Below are positions 43,985 to 53,623 of a DNA stretch of 64,000 nt, piece by piece (positions within the stretch are counted from its first letter, which is position 1; the number at the start of each line of letters is the position of its first letter). This DNA comes from Paratrimastix pyriformis (taxonomy: Eukaryota; Preaxostyla; Paratrimastigidae). Position numbers and translations under genes: made by a program. The stretch lies in contig JAPMOS010000004.1 of the NCBI GenBank assembly GCA_027972325.1, positions 372,001 through 436,000 of the forward strand. The letters are read 5' to 3'. Under the pieces are notes generated by a model, which saw only the letters and a program-made list of their open reading frames with translations, ran no database searches and had not been told where the DNA came from.

Positions 43985-44291
43985 CGTGCAGCGCCTGCGG
44001 ATGGAGAAGATGGGTGCCTTGACCCTGTCACGACCCACTCTCCTCTCCCACACGACCCGTGATGATCGAATGGCCAACGGCGACAGATATTATAATGTCC
44101 TGCTAGACACATTATCCGAACGCAGCGATATTCTTTTGCAAACTGCCCGTTTATCGTGGAAGAAAAAAGCCGTCGATGTTGTCTGTCGCATGCGCGACTC
44201 GCATAGAATCGAACAATTCCTCCTTAATAGCTCGAATTCGACGAGCATTCTCTTACAATGATCCTGGAGGGGATGGAAAAAACCTTCTCCG
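43985..44291. promoter_or_regulatory. Divergent promoter region, propeller protein / hybrid kinase
   Basis: About 307 bases separate the two start codons. The stretch is much less GC-rich than its flanks. A few frames exist on the minus strand here, but none resembles a protein. Confidence 0.5.
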
Positions 44292-47200
44292 ATGGTTTCT
44301 CTGCCGACCATTCGCCTCTCTTCTATCATGATGCCTATTCTTTTTGTCTGGTTCTTGGTCACTGTGGAATCTATAATATTTTTATCGTTATATCTCACAG
44401 TTATTGAAGGAAGATGGGAATCACCAATCCTTGAAACACTTGATCTCATTCATGCGTTGCGAACGGCTTTTATGAAAGTCACCAACGATGCCTTCTCTCT
44501 CCAGCAGTACCAATGCAACGTTGTCACGATTCCATCTCTTGACGCTGAATCTGCGCCCCATCACGTTTCCCTGGAAGAGTACAAGGTCGCCGGCCCGCCT
44601 GGTTGCCGTCGGTCGGCTGATCATCCTCTCGTAGGTGGATTGCATTGGGTTTTTGGTTCAATACTTTTACGATGGTGAGATGGCATTTCTTTCGATGCAC
44701 CTAAAGAGCAAGGTCCCTCCGCGGGCCCCGTGACCCCCCACTCACACACGCACGCACACACACAACACACCACGCACCACATCACGCATACACTCCATTT
44801 CCCAGATCATATCGGAAAAGCGCCCTCTTCCTTCTGTCTTCAACTCCCCCATCACATCATATCCCTCTCGATCTCGATCTCCCTCAGGATGAGTTGCCAG
44901 ACGACAAGGACTCTGTGTCCCCATTCAAGGCCCTCTTTGAGGGCCTCCAGACGCCTCTGCTGCTGCTGGATGAGGCCAGTCAGGTTGTCGACATGAACCC
45001 CGCCGCGATGGCGGCCTTCCTGCATCCGGGTGAAGTCCCGCAGATGTACCCCTGCCCCTCCCCACCTCTTCCCCCCGGAGGTCTCCCAGCCCATCCTCAA
45101 GGGTCATAACAGCCATGTCTGTCTTTCACCCATCCACCGCACCCACCCCCCACCCACCTCCCTTCCCTTCTGAGTCTCATCTCCCCTCCTTTCTTTTCTC
45201 TGGCTTTGTGTCGTCCCGTTCATGGGTTGGCGCCAGTTTCTGGCGACCATCGCCGCGAATGGGGACCTGCCCAGCTCGCCCTCGGAGCAGTTCCCCTCGC
45301 CCATGCTGGCCCGGTCGCACTCGCGCTCCCTGCTGGACACCACCGCCCACGAGGAGTCCTTCTTCACCACCATGCGGCGGGGGCTCTCCAGCTCCTCCCT
45401 GCCCGGATCCGAGATGGACGTCAAACCGCCCGCCTCGCCCCGGGTCCCCGCACACCCCACCAACGGTGCGGACCGGGCCCCCAGGCCCGTCTCTCCTCCC
45501 CGCGGCACCACGAGCCGCTGGGGCGAGACCGCGCCGCGGATTCCCCTCTCACCCCCATTCCGGCCGTCGCCCCTGGGGCCGCCCGACCTCAGCTGCAGCG
45601 GGTTCCTCCCCCGGTCACCCGCCACACCATTCCGCTCTCGCCGTTAGCCTGCTGCAGCTCAACGGCCTCCATCCCCCACACCACAATCTCCATCACCCCA
45701 ACCGGGGCCTCCAGGGCACCGGCGGCGGCCGCCACGGCCGATCGGCCGGTGCCCGCCCCACCCACCCCGCCGGTTCCCCCGCCCCCGGCCGCCATGCCCA
45801 TCTCGCCATCCCCCCTTCTCCTCCTTCTCCTTCCAGCCACCCGGCTCCATTCCCCGCGCCCCCGTGGGAGGCCCCGAGGCGGCCTCGGTCCTCCCCGATG
45901 AGGGCCGCCCGGCCCCCGACTCGCAGGCCCCCATGGTGCTGCCCCTGTCGCCGCTTGCCCCCGAAGGACACTCGGACTCGCTCTTCTTCGAGCTGCCCGC
46001 GTCCCCCATCCACCCGCACCCCCCCATCCACTCGGTCGCCGCCGAGTGCCCCTTCAGCCCCGTCATGCACCCCGTCGGGTCCCCACGACACAAAGCTGAC
46101 TCGCCCCTGCTGTTCATCACGCCTCCAGACCCGCCGGTGCCCGGAGCCAACAACATGATGGTCCCCTCGACCCCTTTCTCCAGCAGCGCCTCGGTGGACC
46201 TGGACATGCGAACCTTCCTCGTGTCCGCCTCTTGCCCCCCGCCTCTTGCCCCCGCGGCCCTCCCTCCGTCCCCGTCCCCGCCTGACATCCCCCCCCCCCC
46301 CCCAGGTCGTGCACCCCGCTGCAAGGCCTGTCCAAGCCCTACTCGGCGCTGGCCATGTTCGACCTGACGGCCCACCTGGCCGCCAACAGCCGCGAGACGG
46401 CCGCCGCCGGGGCCGCGGGCCTGAAGAGCATGAAAGAGGAGTTCCTGGCCAACCTCAGTCACGAGACCATGACCCCGCTCCACGTCCGTCCTCGCGCCGC
46501 CTGCGGCCGCCCCGCGGTTGTGGGTGGGCTGGCCGTCCCCTCCCTCCTCCTCCTCCTCCCTCCCTCCCTGGCCGCCCTCAACCATGGCTGGTGTCCCCTC
46601 GGGCCGGGACCCGGGGCCTTTGCCGGCGCAGGGTCTGCTGGGGCTGGCCGAGACGCTGCAGTCCGAGTCGGACCAGTGCGGCCAGGCCCACACCGACACG
46701 GCCCACCTGCTGGTGGGCCAGGCCAAGCGGCTCGTCTGGCTGATGCGCGACCTGATGGACTACGAGAAGGTCAAGGCGCACAACATCGAGCTCTCCCTGC
46801 AGCCCGTCCTGGCCGCCGAGGTGGTCGAGGAGGTCGTCCGCGAGATGCGGCCCCTCGCCTACCAGCGGGGCATCGCCCTCAACGACCGGTCTGTTGCCGT
46901 GCCCCAGCGGTGCCCGATTGGTGGCTCTGCGGGGGCCCGTCAAACAGAGGAATCCACCGCCGCGGTACCAGGAGGCTCTTCTCGCAGTCAATCCCATCGT
47001 TCGCGCTCTCCTCGCTCTCGCTCCTCCTCCTCCTCCCCTCCTCCCCGCCCCGGGCAGCGTGTCGAACCAGGACGGCTTCTGGGTGACGGCCGACCGGGCC
47101 CGGCTGGTGCAGATCCTGTACAACATCGTGGGCAACGCCCTGCGCTACACGGTGCGCGGCTCGATCGCCATCAGCGCCACGGCCAACCAGCAGTCCGCCC

Positions 47201-47295
47201 CCCCCCCCCCCCCCCCCCGCTGCTTTGCCCGCGCCCCTGCTCAACCATTGATTGGCTGCCCCTGCGGGCCCTACCTCAGGCGCACTGCTCCACCC

Positions 47296-47332
<37 letters not shown>

Positions 47333-50300
47333 ACTCACCACCCCCCTCCTGACAGTCAACTGGAGATCACCGTTGCCGACACGGGTGTTGGAATCGCGCC
47401 CGAGATGCTTGAGCAGATCTTCCAGCCCTTCGAGCGGGTCGCCCAGACCAAGGACGTGGCCGGCCAGGGGGGCCGGGGCTCTACATCAGCCGGTGTCTGC
47501 TCGAGTTCATGCACGGCAGCATCTGGGCCACCAGCACCGTCGGCCAGGGCTCCCAGGTCCGTCGTCGGGCCCTCCTGCCCCCTCCCACCCTTCCTCTTCC
47601 TCTCCCCTTCCGGTTGCCTTGCTGACCGACCCGCCGCCCCGCTCGCCGCCCGCCGCCGCCGCCGCGCCTGCCGAGGCGAAGTTGCCGCCCCTGACCCCGC
47701 CCCTGGGCAGCACGGTGACGCCCCACTGGCTGCCCACCTCGCGGCCCACCTCGCAGCATTCGCTGCGCCACCGCCGGTCGGCCCACTCGGTGCCGCCCAT
47801 CTGCACCGCCGGCGCCTGCCTGCCCCCCGCCACCACGGTGACCCCCGTCTCGCCCACCCTGACGGCCGCCGATGCCGCCGCCGCCGCCGGCGGCGCCTCC
47901 GGGATGCCTGTCCGGCCGGCCGCCACCGAGCTGCTGCGCCGGTCGGGGTCCGACTCGACCACCCTCGAGCTGCGCACCGCCTCCACGGCCTCCCTGCTGC
48001 CCCCGGCGAAGCCCTCGGCCCTGCCTCAACCCGTGGCCGACTCGGACCCCATCCTGGAGGCCGCCCCGGCCCCAGCCCCGACCGAGTCGGATCTGCAGCG
48101 CCACAAGTCGCCCACACCCTCGGAGACTCTGACCGTCGCCACGCACGCCACGTCCGTGCTGGGCCGCCCGCTCGGCGCCTCGCCCGGCTCGGAGCCGCTC
48201 CCCGGGGAGGCCGCGCCCAAGGATGTCCCCGCCAACGAGAGGGAGAGCGCTCCCAGGGAGCCGAAGGATAGCCACCACCATCACCATCACCACCGCCACC
48301 GCACGCGCAGCAACGATACGCGGTCGTCCCCTCCGGCCTCCCCCAAGACCGACGGGCCCGGGCCCGTACCTGCCTCCTCCTCCCAGCCCCAGCCCCAGCA
48401 CTCGGCCGCCGTGCTTCCGCCCCCCCAGCTGCCACCGCCCAGCCGTGGTGGGGACGCCAGCAGCGTGCCCGCAGCGGCCAAGGCGAAGGATGACAAGGTC
48501 AAGGAGAAGGACAAGGACAAGCACCACAGGCACCATGCCAAGCGGCGCGGCGTGCGGGAGGTGCAGCAGGGCAAGGCCAGGACGGAGGCTTCCCGGGTGG
48601 GGGTCGAGCTCGACAGGAAACGCACCCTCTCCCAGTGGATCCTCGTCCGTCAGCCGGCACCCACCTGCCACGCCACGCCACGCCACGCCACGCCACGCCA
48701 CGCCACGCCACGCCACGCCACGCCACGCCACGCCACGCCACGCCACGCCCCCAACGCTCTGGGTGGGCCAGCCCGTCTGGTGTGACCTTCATGCCCTCCG
48801 GTCCCCATCGCGTTCCCTTCTTCCCCCTTTTCCCCGTCGGCTTTTTTGGGTGCCGCCTGCCGCAGGTGTGCGACGACGACCCCGTCTGCACGCTGGTCCT
48901 GCAGCGGTACCTGGCCTCGAGCTACGAGGTGCGCTGCTTCAACAACGGCCTCGAGGCCCTCGAGTGGGTGCGCACCCATCGGGCCCCGCCCCCTGTCGGG
49001 GCCCCGCCCAGCGGCCCGGGCGCCCCGCCCCTGGGGCCGCCTGCCCTCTGCATCCTGGACATCATGGTCCGGCGCCCTCCCCCTCGAGCGTCCCCCCTCC
49101 TCCCCCTCCCCCCGGCTCTCATCGCTCATCGACCTCCCTCGGCGGGGCCGCGCAGATGCCTCGGATCGGGGGCTTCGACATGTGCAAGGAGCTGCGCAAG
49201 TCCTTCAACCGAGCCGAGCTGCCCATCCTCTTCCTCTCGGCCGCCAGCCAGGAGCGCATGATGGTCCGCGGCCCGCGCCGCCCACCCGCCCGCCGCATTC
49301 ATTTCGGGGAGGCGAGGGGGTGCGGGGCGGGGCGGGGCGGGGCGGGGCGGGGCGGGGCGGGGCGGGGCGGGGCGGGGCGGGGCGGGGCGGGGCGGGGCGG
49401 GGCGGGCGGGGCGGGGATTTGGATTTCATTCGCTGTTCCTGCTCTTCCAGGACGAGTGCCTGGCGGTCGGGGCAACGCCTTTATCGCCAAGCCCGTGCAG
49501 CGGTTTGAGCTGCTCGAACACGTCGAGACGCACCTCCACCTGGCCCGCTACCTGCGCCTCAACGAGGCCCTGGCCCCACGGTGCTGGCCCGCTTCCTGGG
49601 CGGGGTCATCGCCGCCGACCTGCTCGACCAGGCCTCACCCCGCATCGTCGAGCAGAGCTGCCCCCCTGCCCCACTGCAGCCCCCCCCCTCTCCCCTCTGC
49701 CACTCCTCTGCCACTCCTCTGCCACTCCTCTGCCACTCCTCTGCCACATGCGCCCGCGGCCCGCGGCCCGCTTCCCCCTTCGGCCACTCCCTTCGATTGA
49801 AGATTTGGGTGGGTCACCGCAACCAGGGGAGCCAGGGCAGGGGCGGTCTGGCGCAATTGGCAGCTCCTCATCGGCATCCCCTGGGCCCATTGTTGCTGCC
49901 ACAGGATCCATCGGCCCCCGAGACGCACCCGGACGACGTGCTGGCCCGGGCCATCGACTCCCTCGAGTGGGTCAACGTCTCGGCCCTGGACCACACGGCC
50001 CGCTCCATGGGGCGGACGGCCTCCTCCTCGCTGGTGGTCCCCTCGGGGGGGCACTTCTCCCCGGCGCCCCGCTCGCCCCGGTCCTCGTCGGCCGAGGACG
50101 CGACCACCCCCAGCGAGACCAGCCACCTCCTGGGCGCCCTGGTCGCCCCCTCGGTGGCCTGCGGCCCGCTGCACTCGCTGCACTGCGTGGTGCCCTCGGC
50201 CTGCCTGCTGTGCTTCGACCTGTCCGAGCTGCTGGCCGACCCGTCCGCCTGGACGCTGCTCCCGGCCGTGATGACGCTCATCTGCCGGCACGTGGGGCCC

Positions 50301-50695
50301 TCGGGCGCCCTGGTGGACTGCAGCTGCGGCCCGGGCATGCCTGACGTGGTGGCCATGTGGCCGGGCAGCCCGCACGCCACCCTGGGGCCCGCGGTCATCC
50401 TGGAGGCCCACCGGGCGGCCCTCGAGACTGCCGCGGCCCTGGCCGAGGAACTGGACCGGTTCGACACGCCCCTGTCGTCCGAGGGGCTCTCGGTGGGCAT
50501 GGCCCTGGTGGCCGGCCCCGTGCGAGTGGTGCCCTTCCGGCTGCCCTCCCACGACATGGACCAGAAGCCCGGCGATGGCCAGCGGCTGGTGGTCTCCCTG
50601 GCCGGGGCCACCCTCACCGCGGGCCGCACCCTCGCGCGGGTCTGCTGCCCCCCGACAGCCGCCTCCCTTCCCTCCCACTCCCTCATTCCCTCTCA

Positions 50696-50727
<32 letters not shown>

Positions 50728-51098
50728 ACCTTCTCGCCGCGTGCTCATGTTCGCATCATACCCCTCCCTCTCTCCGCCGCCTGCAGCACTCGGCCCACCA
50801 GCAGCGCCGCCGGCTGGAGTCCGTGCCGCTGCTGCTCAACACGCCCGTCGCCGAGCTGGTCCGGTCGGGCCCCGGCACCATCCCCGAAGGCGACCCGGCC
50901 GACCCGACGGACGACGACCGGGCCGGGACATCTCCCGGGGTCCTCAGCACCCACCCGCCCGAACCGCGCCGCCCCGCCTCCTCGCCGCCCCCGCTTCTGC
51001 CTTCGACCCGGGTCCCCTCCCCTGCCCGCGGCCCCTCCCCCGCCCGCAGGCCATCGCCATCACCCGTCCGAATGAGCGTCCACGGGGCTGCCTCTTGA
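44292..51098 (+). CDS. Hybrid histidine kinase with receiver and class III cyclase-like domain
   Basis: The start at 44292 gives a membrane segment ([20 protein letters not shown]), then exons with [18 protein letters not shown] and a PAS-like [20 protein letters not shown] followed by VVDMNPAA. A Ser/Pro linker leads to the H-box [16 protein letters not shown], the dimerisation helices ([20 protein letters not shown]), the N-box [21 protein letters not shown]1 box [15 protein letters not shown] and the region [15 protein letters not shown]. After a second linker (His- and Lys-rich) comes a receiver: [26 protein letters not shown] (phospho-Asp), [10 protein letters not shown], and NAFIAKP (Lys). 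The C-terminal part has [29 protein letters not shown] and [14 protein letters not shown], the outline of a class III nucleotidyl cyclase. Dictyostelium AcrA has a similar order. Three conserved joins need one extra base in a G or C run (near 47475, 49474, 49577). Introns have GTCCG or GTCTG donors. Confidence 0.82.
48667..49413 (+). repeat. Two pentanucleotide repeats in introns of the hybrid kinase gene
   Basis: (CCACG)n with about 16 units lies at 48667-48749 and (GGGGC)n with about 18 units at 49323-49413. They flank the receiver exons and lie between donors (GTCCGT, GTCCGC) and acceptors, so they are intronic. Confidence 0.85.
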
Positions 51099-52762
51099 TG
51101 GCCGGGCCGTGATAGCCAACCCGCAGCGGGCTGCCACCGGCCGGCAGCAGGTTGGCGGCGCTTCTCCTCGGTTGCCGCCCCCGCGGTCGCTCCCCTGTGG
51201 AAGCCAAGGCTGATCTTCTGCGGTCGGGCCTGCTGGTCTCCTTCCGGTGCGGCGGATCTCCTTCTCACCCTGGGCTTTTGTTTCCGTTCTCCTCGCCTTT
51301 TGGGTCGGCGCGCGTGTCGTCTCGCCGTTTGTGTGACATCAGCGTCACTTTTCTTTCCTGCCCCCATGCCGGGGCCGACCCCCCGGCTGCCGGCTGGGCT
51401 TCTCTCGACTTGTTTGGGCTCGATGTTTGGTTTTGGCGTCGACGTTTTCTCTGGCCTCCCCCCCTCCTCCCGGGCCCCTCCTCCCGGCCCCCCCGGTCCG
51501 ACCACCTTCCCTCCTCGGTTCGCCTGCCGGGGCCCCCGACAAGCTGCCTCCGTCGACATTCTCTGGCATCAGCCTCATCTTCCCTGCCGCGCCATCATGG
51601 GCCTCCACCCGCCCTGTCGGGTTCTCTGGCTTGTCGGCCGCCCCCTCGTCTGCCCCATCTCCGCGCTGCGCCTCCCCCCTTCCCACGCTTCTCTGCCCTT
51701 CGTTCCCCTGACTGTGGCTTCCTTTCCCATGACCCGTGTTTTGGCATCTTGGTTTGCATATTTTCGCTCTTTTCCGGTTTCTTCGCTTCCCCCGCGTCTT
51801 CTACAACCCCCTCCCCCCCCTTGACCTCGTCCCCCGCCTTCTTTCTCTGTCGTGCCGTCTGTCGGTTTCGGGTCCCGGGCCCGGTTGCTGCCGTGCCGTG
51901 GGCCCTCACTCTCGCCCTCACGGGCCCACGGCCGACAGCGTGTTGGCTTGTGGTTTGTTGATCCCTGTGGTGATCGGGTTCTTGTTCCCCCTTTGTGCTC
52001 TCCTTCCTTCCCCTGGCGTTTTCCCTCTCCGCCCTGCTGCATTTCGTTTTCCCTCTCCGCCCTGCTGCATTTCGTTCGACGACAGCCTCTCCTCCCCCTT
52101 CCTTTACTGCCCTGCCCTCCCGCCATCTCTCGCTTCCTCCCTCCCCTCCCCCCTCGTCTGGGGGCCGCCCGTTTGACTGTGTTCCCGCCCGGTGTGCTGC
52201 GCGTCCTTTTTTCTTCTTTTTCTGGGCCGAGCTGCGGCGACCTCCTGTCCCGACGGCACAGGAGTTGTCTCTCGCCCGGGCCTCATTCTCCGTGGTCGGA
52301 TCATTGGCCCGTTCCCGTCAGTTGGCGATGCGTCTGATCTCCGATCCACTTTCGGTTTTGATCATGTGGTGGTGATGGTGGCGATGGTGGCGATGGTGAT
52401 GGTGACGGTGACGGTGACGGTGGTGATGATGGTGGTGGGGACCTTTTTTCGACGTTTCGACGTTTGCTTTTTTTGCTTTGGCGGTTTTCTTTGGACGGGT
52501 GTCCTTTGGCCCGCTCTGCTTGGCCTGTGTGGCGTTTCTCCGGTCAGCTTGGCTTCTCCGAATATGTGAACCCCTCCCTCTCTCATCATCGTTTGGCTCC
52601 CGGCCAGCCCGCTTGGGCGTCCCTCCCTGGCCCATGCCTGGGTAAGGGGGAGAGAGAGAGAGAGGGAGAGGTCGGATTCCCACTGGCTTGTTGCGCTGCC
52701 GTGGAAGAACATCCCGCAATGTCCCACCGCACGCCAGCCAAGGCCAATCAGCGACCGCTGCC
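51099..52762. other. C/T-rich stretch without a recognisable gene
   Basis: About 1.66 kb lies between the stop of the hybrid kinase gene and the stop of the SLX9-like gene (convergent). The + strand is strongly C/T-rich from about 51170 to 52200. It contains a near-perfect 27-bp tandem duplication at about 52018-52072 (unit starting TTTTCCCTCTCCGCCCTGCT) and a GGTGAC/GATGGT-type repeat at about 52368-52440. Open frames exist on both strands but are low-complexity and match nothing I know. It may be long 3' untranslated sequence or an unrecognised fast-evolving gene. Confidence 0.45.
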
Positions 52763-53582
52763 TCATCGTTTCTTGCCCTTGCCCTTGGGGGCGGCCCCCT
52801 TCTTGGCGCCTCCCTTGCCCGGCTTCGAGTGGGCCATCTTGAGGGCCGTTTGGGCCAGCGGGGAGTCCAGAAACTGGACGGCCGTGGCGGCAATCTGCCG
52901 CTGGTGCTCCTGCTCCCGTCGGGCGGCCACCGAAACCTCGGGCGTAAATCCTGTGCCCACGGGTGCGGGGGCCTGGGGCAGAGTGCTGGGGTGGGAGGGA
53001 TGGGACCGGGGGCAGGATGACGTGTGCGTTCCCGATGCGGAGTGCCAGACCTCGAAAGGTGTCGGTGGATGACAGAGAGGGCATTCTGGGAGTATTGCGG
53101 ATGGGAGAGGACCATGCTCATCTGTTTGGCCTCGGCCTCCAGGACCGCCCGCCGGGAGTGCTGCGCGGCCACCTTGCGGGACTTCTCCTGGCGCTCCTTC
53201 TGGAGTTCTTGCAGCTGCGGAGATATATTACCAGGGGCTACAGCGATAAAAGCGCAGACCTCTTGCAGAGCCTGTTCCAGGCTAGTGCCACGCTTCATGT
53301 CCAGCGCGCCGGCGTCCTCCTGCTCCTGCTCCTCCTCGGGGGCGCGCGCCTTTCCGCCAGTGATGTCTGGACCGCCAAAATAACACCATAAATCCGCGCG
53401 ACCTTCAGCTTCAGACCTTTCAAAAAGAGGGCACGCTTCAGCTTTCTCCGTTCCTCTTTTTTCTTGACATTAAATTTCAGCATCGGGTTGTCCTCTTCGT
53501 CCTCTTGCTCGCGCACTTTTCTCGCCTCCTCGTCCTTTTTGTTTGGGTGCAACCGGACACGTTTCGCCTGCTCCTTGGGCAT
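52763..53582 (-). CDS. SLX9-like ribosome biogenesis protein
   Basis: Four exons join in phase on the minus strand. Exon 1 starts MPKEQAKRVRLHPNKKDEEA and ends in FNVKKKEERRKLKRALFLKG; exon 2 has LDMKRGTSLEQALQE; exon 3 has LQELQKERQEKSRKVAAQHS followed by RRAVLEAEAKQMSMVLSHPQ and YSQNALSVIHRHL; the last has QIAATAVQFLDSPLAQTALK and a basic tail ending GKGKKR. The order of a basic helix (KKEKRxKLRREAxL type), an acidic spacer, and a C-terminal FxxLLxxPxYxxxPLxAI-like helix is that of SLX9/FAM207, a nucleolar 40S maturation factor. Donors are GTCTGA, GTCTGC and GTCTGG. Similarity is moderate, so the name is tentative. The DENND6 ATG is only 41 bases away on the other strand. Confidence 0.55.
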
Positions 53583-53623
53583 GGGTTTCGGATCGCCGGA
53601 AATCCACTCACGCCGAGGGATGG
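53583..53623. promoter_or_regulatory. 41-bp divergent start-to-start spacer, SLX9-like / DENND6
   Basis: The two ATG codons (53582 minus, 53624 plus) are 41 bases apart. Transcription of both genes must start within this spacer or inside the opposing gene, unless one start is farther downstream. Confidence 0.5.

Noticed and set aside
44151-44260. A tRNA-like T-loop and a short helical frame on the minus strand
   Set aside because: The GTTCGATTC string has no paired T stem or acceptor stem, and the helical frame is bounded by stops with no phase-consistent upstream exon.
48270-48300. Poly-His run, as in an affinity tag (also in the kinase linker near 34800)
   Set aside because: Runs of CAC/CAT lie in low-complexity linkers with other simple repeats; nothing suggests a vector.
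47470-49590. Hybrid kinase as a pseudogene because of frame changes
   Set aside because: All frame changes are one base in G or C runs, all in the same direction, while the domains on both sides are well conserved; assembly error is more likely.
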